Assembly: GCF_014207255.1 (NCBI RefSeq)
Contig: NZ_JACHCZ010000002.1
Span: 434,001 to 498,000 of the forward strand
DNA from: Pseudomonas sp. JAI120
Lineage (GTDB): Bacteria > Pseudomonadota > Gammaproteobacteria > Pseudomonadales > Pseudomonadaceae
Length of the DNA stretch: 64,000 bases
Direction: 5' to 3'
Part shown: in pieces, positions 17,919 through 29,975 of the stretch
Position numbering within the stretch: the stretch's first letter is position 1
Layout: the number at the start of each line of letters is the position of its first letter
Position numbers and translations under genes: made by a program
The notes under the pieces: model-generated
What the model was told of the DNA's origin: nothing
Databases searched by the model: none
The model's input: the letters and a program-made list of their open reading frames with translations, nothing else

Positions 17919-20399
17919 ATGGCAAAACCCCTCGACTTCGCCAAAACGTGGTTTGCCGCCAAAGGCTGGAAGCCGTTCGCCTTCCAGAAAGACGTATGGA
18001 CGGCGGTCAAGGACGGCCAGTCGGGCTTGCTGCACGCCAGCACCGGCGCCGGCAAAACCTACGCCCTGTGGTTTGCCGCCCTCAATCGTTTCGCCACAAC
18101 CCGCCCGCCGGCCTCCGGTAAACGTAAACCACCGGCAGAGCCGCTCACCGTGCTGTGGATCACGCCCATGCGTGCGTTGGCCGCCGACACCGCACGCGCC
18201 CTCGAAGCGCCGCTCGAGGCCTTGCAGATTCCCTGGAGCGTCGGCCTGCGCACCGGCGACACCAGCAGCAGCGAACGCGCCCGGCAAACCCGACGCCAGC
18301 CCACCGCGCTGGTCACCACCCCGGAAAGCCTGACCCTGATGCTCGCCCGCGCCGACAGCGAAACGAGCCTGGCGCACCTGCGCATGGTGGTGGTGGATGA
18401 ATGGCATGAGCTGATCGGCAACAAGCGTGGCGTACAGTTGCAACTGGCGTTGGCGCGGCTGCGGCGCTGGCATCCCGAACTGATGGTGTGGGGCATTTCG
18501 GCCACCCTCGGTAACCAGTCCCACGCCTTGGAGGTGCTGGTCCCACAAGGGGACGGGATTAATGTACAGGGGCAAACGACCAAGCAGTTGCACGTCGACA
18601 CCTTGCTGCCGCCCACCGCCGAGCGGTTTCCGTGGGCCGGGCATATCGGCTTGAAGATGCTGCCGCAGGTGGTCGCCGAAGTCGACGCCAGCAGCAGTTG
18701 CCTGGTGTTTACCAACACGCGGGCGCAGTCGGAAATCTGGTATCAGGCGTTGCTGGAGACGCGGCCCGATTGGGCCGGGGTGATTGCCCTGCACCATGGC
18801 TCGCTGTCCCGCGAGACCCGCGACTGGGTGGAGCGGGCGTTGAAAGACGGTCAGCTGAAGGCAGTGGTGTGCACATCCAGCCTGGACCTGGGGGTGGATT
18901 TTTTACCGGTGGAGCGCGTGCTGCAAATCGGCTCGGCCAAAGGCGTGGCGCGTCTGATGCAACGCGCCGGGCGCTCGGGTCATGCACCCGGACGGCCGTC
19001 GCGGGTGACCCTGGTGCCGACCCACAGCCTGGAACTGGTGGAAGCCGCTGCGGCCCAGGACGCCATTGCAGAGCGGCGTATCGAAGCCCGCGAATCGCCC
19101 CACAAGCCGCTGGATGTGCTCGTACAACATTTGGTGAGCATGGCCCTCGGCGGTGGCTTTACGCCGCAGGCGCTGCTGGCGGAGGTCCGTGGCGCCTGGG
19201 CCTATCGTGACCTCACCGAGGCCGATTGGGCCTGGGCCCTGGGCTTTGTACGGCATGGCGGCTTATCGCTGACCGCTTACCCGGATTACCGCCGCGTGGA
19301 GCCGGACGAGCATGGCATCTGGCGTGTTCCCGATGCCCGGCTTGCGCGCCGCCATCGCATGAGCGTGGGCACCATTGTCAGCGACGCCAGCATCCAGCTG
19401 AAATTCTGGAGCAAGGGCGGCGGCGGCAAGAACCTGGGCAGCGTTGAAGAAGGCTTTATTGCACGGCTCAAGCCGGGTGATGGCTTCTTGTTTGCCGGCC
19501 GCCTGCTGGAATTGGTGCGAGTGGAAAACATGACCGCCTATGTGCGCCGCAGCAGCGCCAAAAAAGCCGCGGTACCGCGCTGGAATGGCGGGCGCATGCC
19601 CCTTTCCAATGAGCTGGCCCAAGCCGTGGTGGAGCGCTTCGATGCGGCGGCGCACGGGCTCTACGAGGGCCCGGAAATGCAGGCGGTGCAACCGCTGCTG
19701 CAGACGCAGTTGCGCTGGTCCGGCTTGCCGACGCGCACACACTTGCTGGCCGAAGCCTTGAAATCGCGGGAGGGCTGGCACCTGTTCCTCTACCCGTTTG
19801 CCGGCCGCCAGGTGCACCTGGGGCTGGCGAGCCTATTGGCGTGGCGGGTCAGCCAGCAGCAGCCTGTGACATTCTCGATTGCCGTCAACGATTACGGCTT
19901 GGAGTTGCTCAGCGCCACCGAGGTGGATTGGCCACGCTTACTGAATGAGGCGCTATTGAGCCCGAAGCAGTTGTTGGCAGACGTGGCAGCCAGCCTGAAC
20001 GCCGGAGAACTGGCCCTGCGCCGCTTTCGCGAGATTGCGCGTATCGCCGGGCTGGTGTTTGCCGGTTACCCCGGCGCGCCGAAAAGCACGCGCCAAGTGC
20101 AAGCTTCCAGCGGGCTGTTCTTTGAGGTGTTCAAGCAATATGACCCGCAGAACCTGTTGCTGGCCCAGGCGGGTGAAGAAGTCCTGCGCGATGAGCTGGA
20201 TATTCGTCGGCTGGAAGAGACCTTGCTTCGCCTCTCGGCGCTGACACTGGACTTGCATGTAATTGAACGTCCTACACCCCTGGCCTTCCCGCTGCTGGTA
20301 GAACGGATGCGCGAAAGCATGAGTTCGGAAAAACTCTCGGAGCGCATTGCGCGGATGGTCAAGGACTTGGAAAAAGTCGCCGATAACGGCAAACGCTGA
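17919..20399 (+). CDS. Ligase-associated DEXH-box DNA helicase (Lhr-core type)
   Basis: This encodes an 826-residue SF2 helicase. Motif I STGAGKT is at residues 41-47 and motif II DEWH at 160-163. Motif III is ISATLG, and later motifs are [21 protein letters not shown] and [17 protein letters not shown]. The C-terminal winged-helix and Lhr-core domains follow. The family translocates 3' to 5' on DNA with ATP and belongs to the repair set of MBL exonuclease, ATP ligase and PdeM. Its stop overlaps the PdeM start as TGATG. Here it is separated from the ligase by the transporter operon. Confidence 0.92.
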   Translation: MAKPLDFAKTWFAAKGWKPFAFQKDVWTAVKDGQSGLLHASTGAGKTYALWFAALNRFATTRPPASGKRKPPAEPLTVLWITPMRALAADTARALEAPLEALQIPWSVGLRTGDTSSSERARQTRRQPTALVTTPESLTLMLARADSETSLAHLRMVVVDEWHELIGNKRGVQLQLALARLRRWHPELMVWGISATLGNQSHALEVLVPQGDGINVQGQTTKQLHVDTLLPPTAERFPWAGHIGLKMLPQVVAEVDASSSCLVFTNTRAQSEIWYQALLETRPDWAGVIALHHGSLSRETRDWVERALKDGQLKAVVCTSSLDLGVDFLPVERVLQIGSAKGVARLMQRAGRSGHAPGRPSRVTLVPTHSLELVEAAAAQDAIAERRIEARESPHKPLDVLVQHLVSMALGGGFTPQALLAEVRGAWAYRDLTEADWAWALGFVRHGGLSLTAYPDYRRVEPDEHGIWRVPDARLARRHRMSVGTIVSDASIQLKFWSKGGGGKNLGSVEEGFIARLKPGDGFLFAGRLLELVRVENMTAYVRRSSAKKAAVPRWNGGRMPLSNELAQAVVERFDAAAHGLYEGPEMQAVQPLLQTQLRWSGLPTRTHLLAEALKSREGWHLFLYPFAGRQVHLGLASLLAWRVSQQQPVTFSIAVNDYGLELLSATEVDWPRLLNEALLSPKQLLADVAASLNAGELALRRFREIARIAGLVFAGYPGAPKSTRQVQASSGLFFEVFKQYDPQNLLLAQAGEEVLRDELDIRRLEETLLRLSALTLDLHVIERPTPLAFPLLVERMRESMSSEKLSERIARMVKDLEKVADNGKR

Positions 20400-21049
20400 T
20401 GGTGTGCTCAGTCACGCTGGAGGGCGAAGAATTGTGGCTGTTGGCGGATAAGGCGCTCTACTGGCCGGGGCGCGAGTGCCTGCTGATCGCCGATGCACAC
20501 TTTGGCAAGGCATCGGCCTACCGCAGCCTGGGCCAGCCGGTACCGCAAGGCACCACCACCGAGAACCTGCAGCGCCTGGATCGGCTGTTGGCGGCCGTGC
20601 CGTGCGCACACGTGATCTTTCTCGGCGACTTCCTGCATGGGCCCGGCTCCCACGCCAGCGGTACCCTCAGCGCCTTGAGAGCCTGGCGAGCACGTCATTG
20701 CGACCTGTCGATGACCTTGATTCGCGGTAATCACGATAAACGCGCGGGCGACCCACCGGCTGACTTGAGGATCGACGTAGTGCCGGAGCCACTGCTGATG
20801 GGGCCTTTCGCCCTGCAACACGAACCGCACGCCCATGCCAGCCACCATGTGCTGGCGGGGCATGTGCACCCGGTGTATCGCTTGCGCGGCAAGGGCCGGC
20901 AGAGCCTGCGCCTGCCGTGCTTTCAGTTCGGCACGCGCGTCAGCCTGCTACCGGCGTTTGGGGCGTTTACCGGGGGGTATGCAGTCGATCAGGACAATGA
21001 CCACCGAATCTTTGTCATCGGCGATCACCAGGTGTGGCAGGTTCGCTGA
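20399..21049 (+). CDS. pdeM: Ligase-associated metallophosphoesterase endonuclease (PdeM-type)
   Basis: This encodes a 216-residue calcineurin-like metallophosphoesterase with all motifs of a two-metal site: LIADAHFG (DxH), FLGDFLHG (GDxxH), IRGNHDK (GNHD), and GHVHP (GHxH) near the C-terminus. It matches the manganese-dependent DNA endonuclease family encoded beside Lhr-core helicases and ATP ligases in Pseudomonas. The start overlaps the helicase stop (TGATG), so the two are translationally coupled. Confidence 0.88.
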   Translation: MVCSVTLEGEELWLLADKALYWPGRECLLIADAHFGKASAYRSLGQPVPQGTTTENLQRLDRLLAAVPCAHVIFLGDFLHGPGSHASGTLSALRAWRARHCDLSMTLIRGNHDKRAGDPPADLRIDVVPEPLLMGPFALQHEPHAHASHHVLAGHVHPVYRLRGKGRQSLRLPCFQFGTRVSLLPAFGAFTGGYAVDQDNDHRIFVIGDHQVWQVR

Positions 21050-21064
21050 CCCGCCTTCCGTGCC

Positions 21065-21265
21065 TCAGGCGACCGGCGCGGGAGGCGGCTCATCCGGAAG
21101 GGTTGGCTCACCGGGCTCGGTGGGCTGCTGGGGCCAATCTTCATCAGGTTGGCCGGGGATACCGCCCGCATACGCGGGGTCGGCCATCAGGGACCAGGCC
21201 AGAACGCCAATCTGGTTGGGTTCAAGCCGGGCAAGTTCTGCGCTGATTCGCGGGTCAATCTTCAT
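21065..21265 (-). CDS. Small hypothetical protein with proline-rich acidic tail
   Basis: This encodes a 66-residue protein, convergent with the PdeM gene. The first 30 residues (MKIDPRISAELARLEPNQIG) look helical. The rest is rich in proline, glutamate and aspartate (GQPDEDWPQQPTEPGEPTLP) and probably disordered. The ATG at 21265 is preferred over upstream in-frame ATGs because a good Shine-Dalgarno (GAGGAG) stands six or so bases before it. Function is not recognised. Confidence 0.65.
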   Translation of the reverse strand: MKIDPRISAELARLEPNQIGVLAWSLMADPAYAGGIPGQPDEDWPQQPTEPGEPTLPDEPPPAPVA

Positions 21266-21372
21266 AAGGCACTCCTCAAGCGTGGCTCGGCGCGTTTTGC
21301 ACGCACCGAGGCAGTACACCCAATAGAGTCACTTTCTGCGGACTAATTCCCTTTACGCGTAGGACCTTTCGA

Positions 21373-21939
21373 TCAAGCGCGTGGCAAGGTGACGCCGCGC
21401 TGGCCCTGGTACTTGCCGGCCCGGTCTTTGTAGGACACTTCACAGGCCTCGTCAGACTGCAGGAACAGCATCTGCGCCACGCCTTCGTTGGCGTAGATCT
21501 TCGCAGGCAGGGTGGTGGTGTTGGAGAACTCCAGGGTCACGTGGCCTTCCCACTCAGGCTCAAGCGGCGTCACGTTGACGATAATGCCGCAACGCGCGTA
21601 GGTGCTTTTACCCAGGCAAATGGTCAGCACGTCGCGGGGGATACGGAAGAACTCCACGGTGCGTGCCAGGGCAAAGGAGTTGGGCGGGATAATGCACACG
21701 TCGCTTTTCACGTCGACGAAGCTCTTTTCGTCAAAGTTCTTCGGATCGACGATCGCCGAGTTGATGTTGGTGAACACCTTGAACTCATCGGCGCAACGCA
21801 CATCGTAGCCGTAGCTGGAAACGCCGTACGAGATCACGCGGTCATCGCCTTCGCCACGAATCTGGCGCTCAACGAAGGGCTCGATCATGCCGTGCTCTTG
21901 CGCCATGCGGCGAATCCACTTGTCCGATTTGATGCTCAT
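21373..21939 (-). CDS. dcd: dCTP deaminase
   Basis: This encodes a 188-residue enzyme, the full family length, that converts dCTP to dUTP for dTMP synthesis. Visible motifs are [11 protein letters not shown], the catalytic region [18 protein letters not shown] with the general-base glutamate, and the C-terminal [13 protein letters not shown] lid that closes over the nucleotide. It stands alone, leftward, upstream-flanked by the cold-shock gene's control region. Confidence 0.96.
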   Translation of the reverse strand: MSIKSDKWIRRMAQEHGMIEPFVERQIRGEGDDRVISYGVSSYGYDVRCADEFKVFTNINSAIVDPKNFDEKSFVDVKSDVCIIPPNSFALARTVEFFRIPRDVLTICLGKSTYARCGIIVNVTPLEPEWEGHVTLEFSNTTTLPAKIYANEGVAQMLFLQSDEACEVSYKDRAGKYQGQRGVTLPRA

Positions 21940-22327
21940 GGCGGGTGTCCTGAATAGCGAGGTGGAAAAATCTGTGTGGCATCTTACCGGGGCCGGCGTT
22001 GGGGTTCAAAGGGCGTGGATCTTTTCTTGATGAATGTGCCGGCAGCTATAAGGTTCAGCCAGCGGGGCCGGGCCCCGTATTGCCGCAACCGGCGCCTGTA
22101 AATACCACCGCCAGTCACGAAAATAGAGAAACCTTCGGAAATACCATTGGCACGTCCCGGAAAAAGGGTTAAGGTGGCGCCACTGTGCTGCTTGTGTCAC
22201 TGAGAATCTCTACACGATATGTTGAATTTCGATCCAACCATCTCCAAGAATTTTTCCTGCTCTTTGCACTCAGTCTCGGCCAGGGCTTTTCCTGAGTCGC
22301 AGTTAACTTTGTCCAAGGAGATACACC
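21940..22327. promoter_or_regulatory. Divergent dcd / cold-shock gene control region
   Basis: No gene is seen in these 388 bases. A compact palindrome (CGGGGCC-G-GGCCCCG, 22063-22077) lies mid-way. The 130 bases before the cold-shock gene are AT-richer and probably form a long 5' untranslated leader, as is usual for csp genes whose leader RNA structure changes with temperature. A strong ribosome site (AAGGAG) stands at 22314-22319. GGA-repeat hairpins of an RsmZ-type RNA were looked for and not found. Confidence 0.45.
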
Positions 22328-22537
22328 ATGTCTAATCGCCAAACTGGTACCGTTAAGTGGTTCAACGATGAAAAAGGCTTCGGCTTCATCACTCCACAAT
22401 CCGGTGACGACCTGTTCGTTCACTTCAAAGCTATCCAATCCGACGGCTTCAAAAGCCTGAAAGAAGGCCAACAGGTTTCTTTCATCGCTACCCGCGGTCA
22501 GAAAGGCATGCAAGCTGAAGAAGTTCAAGTTATCTAA
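22328..22537 (+). CDS. cspA: CspA-family cold-shock protein
   Basis: This encodes a 69-residue single cold-shock domain, the standard length. RNP1 KGFGFI is at residues 16-21 and RNP2 LFVHF at 29-33, the two nucleic-acid binding strips of the beta barrel. It should act as an RNA chaperone that melts mRNA structure, under cold or in general. Pseudomonas genomes hold several paralogues, so the exact symbol (cspA, capB or other) is uncertain. It is a single-gene transcript closed by a strong terminator. Confidence 0.93.
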   Translation: MSNRQTGTVKWFNDEKGFGFITPQSGDDLFVHFKAIQSDGFKSLKEGQQVSFIATRGQKGMQAEEVQVI

Positions 22538-22560
22538 CTTGTACTGACTTAGTCGAAAAG

Positions 22561-22588
22561 ACCCCGCCCTTAAAAGCGGGGTTTTTTT
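22561..22588 (+). terminator. Intrinsic terminator of the cold-shock gene
   Basis: ACCCCGC / GCGGGGT pair around an eight-base loop and run directly into a seven-T tract (22582-22588), 24 bases after the stop codon. Confidence 0.92.
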
Positions 22589-22634
22589 ATGCCTGGAATT
22601 TGGTATTAACACCCATTTGATACCTGACACAAAA

Positions 22635-22728
22635 AATGTGGGAGGGGGCTTGCTCCCGATGGCGGCGTAGCAGTCGATACTTGCATTGACTGACACACTG
22701 CTATCGGGGGCAAGCCCCCTCCCACATT
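22635..22728. repeat. REPIN (inverted pair of REP sequences)
   Basis: Two REP units with the core GTGGGAGGGGGC face each other across a variable centre: AATGTGGGAGGGGGCTTGC at 22635 onward and the mirrored GCAAGCCCCCTCCCACATT ending at 22728. The whole can fold into one long hairpin. It lies in the convergent gap between the cold-shock gene and rpoS, a typical extragenic site for these RAYT-mobilised elements. Confidence 0.93.
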
Positions 22729-22748
22729 CAAGCATTCAAGCTGTGTCG

Positions 22749-23753
22749 TTATTGAAACAACGACTCACTCGACAGACCATTCTTCTCCAGAATCTCGCGC
22801 AAGCGCTTGAGCCCTTCCACCTGGATTTGCCGCACCCGCTCACGGGTCAGGCCGATCTCCAGGCCTACGTCCTCCAGCGTGCTGCTCTCATGACCACGCA
22901 GGCCAAAGCGGCGAATCACCACCTCACGCTGCTTGTCAGTGAGTTCCGACAGCCACTGGTCAATGCTTTGGGAAAGATCAACGTCCTGCAGCAGCTCGCA
23001 AGGATCCGTAGGACGATCATCCGTCAGGGTGTCCAGCAGGGTTTTATCCGAATCCGGACCCAGCGAGACGTCGACCGAAGACACCCGCTCGTTAAGACCA
23101 AGCATGCGCTTGACCTCCCCTACCGGTTTTTCCAGCAAGTTGGCGATTTCTTCGGGCGAGGGTTCATGATCGAGTTTTTGAGTGAGCTCGCGCGCTGCCC
23201 GCAGGTAGACGTTGAGCTCCTTGACCACATGGATCGGCAACCGGATCGTGCGGGTCTGATTCATGATCGCCCGTTCGATGGTCTGGCGAATCCACCAGGT
23301 AGCATAGGTCGAGAAGCGGAAGCCCCGCTCAGGGTCGAACTTCTCCACCGCCCGGATCAAGCCCAGGTTGCCCTCCTCGATCAGGTCCAACAAGGACAGC
23401 CCACGATTGACGTAGCGTCGGGCGATTTTCACCACCAGGCGCAGGTTGCTTTCAATCATGCGCTTGCGCCCAGCCGGATCACCCTTTTGCGATAAGCGCG
23501 CAAAATGGACTTCTTCTTCGGGGGTCAGCAGAGGGGAAAAGCCGATTTCATTGAGGTACAACTGGGTCGCATCGAGCGCCCGCGTGTAATCAATGTATTT
23601 GTGTTGCTTTAACGCGGTGGAGTTCTTGGATTTGGTGCGAACTGAAGGTACAGCAGGTCCCTCATTCGACATCGATTCCGTAGCGATACCGGTCTCCATA
23701 AGGAGAACCTCATCGTCGATGTCAAACTCCGGCGCTTCTTTACTGAGAGCCAT
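22749..23753 (-). CDS. rpoS: RNA polymerase sigma factor RpoS
   Basis: This encodes a 334-residue stationary-phase/general stress sigma factor. Region 1.2 has [16 protein letters not shown], region 2 [13 protein letters not shown], region 2.4 [16 protein letters not shown] for the -10 element, and region 4.2 [18 protein letters not shown] for the -35 element. It lies downstream of nlpD as in most gammaproteobacteria; its main promoter is usually inside nlpD. The downstream gap holds a REPIN and not rsmZ-fdxA. Confidence 0.98.
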   Translation of the reverse strand: MALSKEAPEFDIDDEVLLMETGIATESMSNEGPAVPSVRTKSKNSTALKQHKYIDYTRALDATQLYLNEIGFSPLLTPEEEVHFARLSQKGDPAGRKRMIESNLRLVVKIARRYVNRGLSLLDLIEEGNLGLIRAVEKFDPERGFRFSTYATWWIRQTIERAIMNQTRTIRLPIHVVKELNVYLRAARELTQKLDHEPSPEEIANLLEKPVGEVKRMLGLNERVSSVDVSLGPDSDKTLLDTLTDDRPTDPCELLQDVDLSQSIDQWLSELTDKQREVVIRRFGLRGHESSTLEDVGLEIGLTRERVRQIQVEGLKRLREILEKNGLSSESLFQ

Positions 23754-23858
23754 TGTTATAGTCCTTTGGTGAGTTCGACCTCAAGCTCAAGCGACGCCTT
23801 TATCCTTGGCAACGCTGGAGCCTGTTCCTTCTACGCGAGGAACAGGCTGTGCAACACA

Positions 23859-24692
23859 TCAACGACGGGGTAGGAATTGCAGCGGATCTACAGGCTTCCC
23901 TTGACGGCGAATCTCAAAGTGCAGTTTCACCCGGTCTGTACCAGTTGACCCCATTTCGGCAATTGTCTGTCCGACTTTGACTTGCTGCCCCTCCCGAACC
24001 AACAGCCTACGGTTGTGGCCGTAAGCACTGACGTAGGTATCGCTGTGTTTGATGATGACCAGCTCGCCGTAGCCCCGCAAACCACTCCCGGCGTACACCA
24101 CCGTCCCATCAGACGCAGCTAAAACAGGCTGTCCCAAATCCCCGGCAATATCAATGCCTTTATTCAAACTGCCGTTTGAAGAGAATTTCCCAATTAACAC
24201 TCCATTTGAGGGCCATCCCCAACCGGTCGGCGCAGGCCCTGCAGGGGGCAACGGCGCGGGTGCCGGCTTGTTCGCAACACTCGGCGAAGCGGTACCGGCA
24301 GGCCGGGTGATGATGGTGGTTTTGATCGAAGACGACGGCGAAGATCCGGTGTTTGTCACAACTGCCGTAGGGGTAGAACCGGTGCGACCGTCAAAGCGAA
24401 TCGTCTGACCCGGATGTATCGTGTAAGGCACGGGAATATTGTTACGGGCTGCGAGCGCCTTGTAGTCCCAGCCATATCGGAAGGCGATCGAGAACAGCGT
24501 GTCGCCCTTGCGCACCACGTATTGCCCGGTCGTTACCGTCGGCTTTTGCGGCGCGGCGTTATTGCGGTCAACGACCCGCGCACCGCTGCTTGGCGAGCTG
24601 GAGCACCCTACCAGAAGGGAACCAAAGACAAGGCCAAGCACCAGTCGCTGAAAACTTGTTTTACTCATACGCTGCGCAAGACCTGTGAGACT
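23859..24692 (-). CDS. nlpD: LysM/M23 lipoprotein NlpD, activator of cell-wall amidase
   Basis: This encodes a 277-residue outer-membrane lipoprotein. The signal sequence ends in lipobox LLVGC. A LysM domain follows (YVVRKGDTLFSIAFRYGWD ... IPVPYTIHPGQTIRF), then a serine/proline linker and a C-terminal M23 LytM domain (NKGIDIAGDLGQPVLAASDG, VSAYGHN, LHFEIR). The LytM part probably regulates an amidase during daughter-cell separation and may be enzymatically degenerate. A GTG at 24692 with a GGGAG ribosome site six bases upstream is the chosen start; an ATG at 24668 is the alternative. Confidence 0.93.
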   Translation of the reverse strand, partial: SLTGLAQRMSKTSFQRLVLGLVFGSLLVGCSSSPSSGARVVDRNNAAPQKPTVTTGQYVVRKGDTLFSIAFRYGWDYKALAARNNIPVPYTIHPGQTIRFDGRTGSTPTAVVTNTGSSPSSSIKTTIITRPAGTASPSVANKPAPAPLPPAGPAPTGWGWPSNGVLIGKFSSNGSLNKGIDIAGDLGQPVLAASDGTVVYAGSGLRGYGELVIIKHSDTYVSAYGHNRRLLVREGQQVKVGQTIAEMGSTGTDRVKLHFEIRRQGKPVDPLQFLPRR

Positions 24693-24902
24693 CACCCGCC
24701 GCTCCCTTTGTGGTGGCTGAACATGAACGCCTGTATCAGGCTTGAAATATGACGCAAGTATAACTGGGCATTGAAGTTTTACCGTCACGCGACTGAAACG
24801 AATCATTCAGTGCGTTGAATCGATCTGCCCATCATGTTGATTTGATAGACCCCGCCGTAAGACACATCCTCACCGACAGAATTCACTGCCAGCGTGAAAT
24901 GA

Positions 24903-26316
<1,414 letters not shown>

Positions 26317-26329
<13 letters not shown>

Positions 26330-27375
26330 GGGCTGTCCGTCTGCCCCACCGGCACCAGATCAACAAGCTCGCGCACCAAGACAGTGGCGAAGCATCCGGC
26401 CGGCAGGACGAATTCCAATTGCAGAATGTCAGGCCCGGGATAATGCCACGTCAACCCGCCAATGGGCAGTCGCAGAATGCGACGTTCCTGGCTCATGCCG
26501 GCATTCACCAGCCAATCACGCAGGTCGGCTTCACCGGCGGCAACCGCCTGCTCCAACTCAAACGTGACGCCTGTCGCCGGAGAATCACCCTCGCCCCACT
26601 GCGGGCCGGTGGGGTGAAGGTCCAGGATCGCCAGGCGCGGGTCGCTGCACTCAGCCTCCCCCGCCGGAAAAAAGCTGCGACTGTCGGTGAACGCCAACAG
26701 ATCGCCCACTTGCGCGCGCTGCCAGGAACCGTCGGCGACGCGCGCCGCCAGCACTTTGTTGAACAGGAAGCTACGCGCGGTTGACAACAACCGCGAACGC
26801 ACATTGCGCTGCTCCGGGAGGGCCTTGCGCGCCGCCCATTCCCGCGCGTCGACGACATTGCCACCGTTGTGGCCAAAACGCTGGGTGCCGAAATAGTTGG
26901 GAATGCCGTACTGGGCAATCAATTTCAGCCGCGCGTCGATGGCGGCGGTATCACCGGCCAATTGGGTCAGGCGCAAGGTAAAACCGTTGGCCGAGTGCGC
27001 GCCACGCTGCAGCTTGCGCTTGTGGCGGGCGGTTTTCAGGATCTTGAGGGTGTCGTTTTCCGCACCGCTCATGTCCGGATCGGCCTTGCCCGGCAGTTGT
27101 ACGCTGAACCACTGGCGGGTCAACGCCTGACGGTCCTTGAGCCCGGCATAGCTGACGGTGCGCAACGGCACGCCAGCCGCCTTGGCGATACGCCGCGCGG
27201 CTTCCTCAGTGTTGAGCCCGCGCTTTTCAACCCACAACCACAGGTGCTCGCCTTCGCCGGTAAGCGGAATATCGAGCACTTCGTCGACCTGGAAATCTTC
27301 AGCCGTGGCCTTCAGGACCGCGCTGCCCAGGGCCTCGCCATAGGCACGCGGGCCCAGCAGTTGCAGATCGTTCAT
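26317..27375 (-). CDS. truD: tRNA pseudouridine(13) synthase
   Basis: This encodes a 352-residue enzyme that converts U13 of tRNA-Glu to pseudouridine. The family signature around the catalytic aspartate, [17 protein letters not shown], is clear, as are [12 protein letters not shown] and [13 protein letters not shown]. It overlaps ispF by four bases (ATGA) and surE by 13, a compact arrangement conserved with E. coli. Confidence 0.96.
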
Positions 27376-27845
27376 GCGCGCAGCAACAAGGCGACGGAGT
27401 GCACCGCAATGCCCTCTTCACGACCGGTGAACCCGAGCTTTTCGGTGGTGGTGGCTTTCACGTTGACTTGATCCAATTCAATTTGCAGGTCTGCGGCAAT
27501 CAGTGCGCGCATGGATTCGATATGCGGGGCCATTTTCGGCGCCTGGGCCACGATAGTGTTATCGACGTTGCCGACCTTCCAGCCCTTGGCGTGGATCAGG
27601 CCGACCACATGGCGCAGCAAGACACGGCTGTCGGCGCCCTTGAAGGTGGGATCGGTATCCGGAAAGTGCTTGCCGATATCGCCCAGCGCCGCCGCGCCGA
27701 GCAAGGCATCGCTCAAGGCATGCAATACAACGTCGCCGTCGGAATGAGCCAGCAACCCATGGTGGTGCGCAATGCGCACGCCGCCCAGGGTGATGAAATC
27801 GCCTTCAGCGAAACGGTGCACATCGTAGCCGTGGCCAATACGCAT
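27372..27845 (-). CDS. ispF: 2-C-methyl-D-erythritol 2,4-cyclodiphosphate synthase
   Basis: This encodes a 157-residue trimeric zinc enzyme of the MEP isoprenoid pathway. The metal-binding start [12 protein letters not shown], the loop [17 protein letters not shown] and the C-terminal [16 protein letters not shown] are diagnostic. Its partner ispD lies 3.2 kb upstream, separated by the adhC-fghA locus. Confidence 0.97.
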   Translation of the reverse strand: MRIGHGYDVHRFAEGDFITLGGVRIAHHHGLLAHSDGDVVLHALSDALLGAAALGDIGKHFPDTDPTFKGADSRVLLRHVVGLIHAKGWKVGNVDNTIVAQAPKMAPHIESMRALIAADLQIELDQVNVKATTTEKLGFTGREEGIAVHSVALLLRA

Positions 27846-27875
27846 AAAAAAACGCCCCGATTTAATTCAGGGCGT
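27846..27875 (-). terminator. Intrinsic terminator of the adhC-fghA transcript
   Basis: On the minus strand ACGCCC pairs with GGGCGT around a 12-base loop and is followed by a run of seven T residues just before the ispF start. It would end the adhC-fghA mRNA so that ispF needs its own promoter. Confidence 0.85.
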
Positions 27876-27899
27876 GATTCTACCTACTTTTGCCTCACA

Positions 27900-28745
27900 T
27901 TAACCGAGCAAAGCACGACCATGATGTCGCAAATGGTCTTCGATGAAGCTGGCGATAAAGAAGTAGCTGTGGTCGTAGCCAGGCTGCAGGCGCAGTTCCA
28001 GTGGATGGTTCGCCGCCTTGGCCGCTTGCGCCAAGGCTTCGGGCTTGAGCTGCACCGCGAGGAAATCGTCGCGGTCGCCCTGATCCACCAGCAGTGGCAG
28101 CTTTTCCGAGGCTTCGCCGATCAGCACACAGGCATCCCATTCGCGCCATTTGGAGCGTTCTTCTCCCAGATAACGGGAGAAGGCTTTCTGGCCCCACGGG
28201 CAATCCATCGGGTTGTTGATCGGCGAAAACGCCGACACCGACAGGTAACGCCCGGGGTTGCGCAAGGCACACACCAACGCACCGTGGCCGCCCATGGAGT
28301 GGCCACTGATGCCGCGTTTGTCCGAAGCCGGGAAATGCGCTTCAACCAATGCCGGCAATTCCTGCACCACGTAGTCATGCATCCGATAGTGCTTGGCCCA
28401 CGGCTCCTGCGTGGCATTCAGGTAAAACCCTGCGCCCAGGCCGAAATCCCAGGCGTTATCCGGGTCGCCCGGTACACCTGGCCCACGCGGGCTGGTGTCC
28501 GGCGCCACGATGATCAACCCCAGTTCCGCAGCCATGCGCTGGGCACCGGCTTTCTGCATGAAGTTCTCATCGGTGCAGGTCAGGCCGGACAGCCAGTACA
28601 GCACCGGCAGCTTGCCGCCCTGCTCCGCTTGCGGCGGCAGGTAGACGGCGAAGGTCATGTCGCAGCCGAGCACATCCGAGTGATGCTTGTAGCGTTTATG
28701 CCAGCCGCCGAAGCTCTTCTGGCACGACAGGTTTTCCAGACTCAT
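27900..28745 (-). CDS. fghA: S-formylglutathione hydrolase
   Basis: This encodes a 281-residue esterase-D-family alpha/beta hydrolase that splits S-formylglutathione to formate and glutathione, the second step of formaldehyde detoxification. The nucleophile motif is [17 protein letters not shown]-type His is seen as GYDHSYFF, and the substrate-site region [14 protein letters not shown] is present. It is eight bases downstream of adhC. Confidence 0.96.
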   Translation of the reverse strand: MSLENLSCQKSFGGWHKRYKHHSDVLGCDMTFAVYLPPQAEQGGKLPVLYWLSGLTCTDENFMQKAGAQRMAAELGLIIVAPDTSPRGPGVPGDPDNAWDFGLGAGFYLNATQEPWAKHYRMHDYVVQELPALVEAHFPASDKRGISGHSMGGHGALVCALRNPGRYLSVSAFSPINNPMDCPWGQKAFSRYLGEERSKWREWDACVLIGEASEKLPLLVDQGDRDDFLAVQLKPEALAQAAKAANHPLELRLQPGYDHSYFFIASFIEDHLRHHGRALLG

Positions 28746-28753
28746 GGCCGACC

Positions 28754-29884
<1,131 letters not shown>

Positions 29885-29975
29885 TTAAAAACTGATGGAG
29901 AGAGTGTAAAACATGCCTCCATGATTAATAATCCAGGCAAAAGCAAAACTTTATTGCTGTACAGGGACAATCAAC

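Noticed and set aside
21940..22327. Possible RsmZ-type small RNA near rpoS
   Set aside because: No series of GGA-bearing hairpin loops with a terminator could be found.
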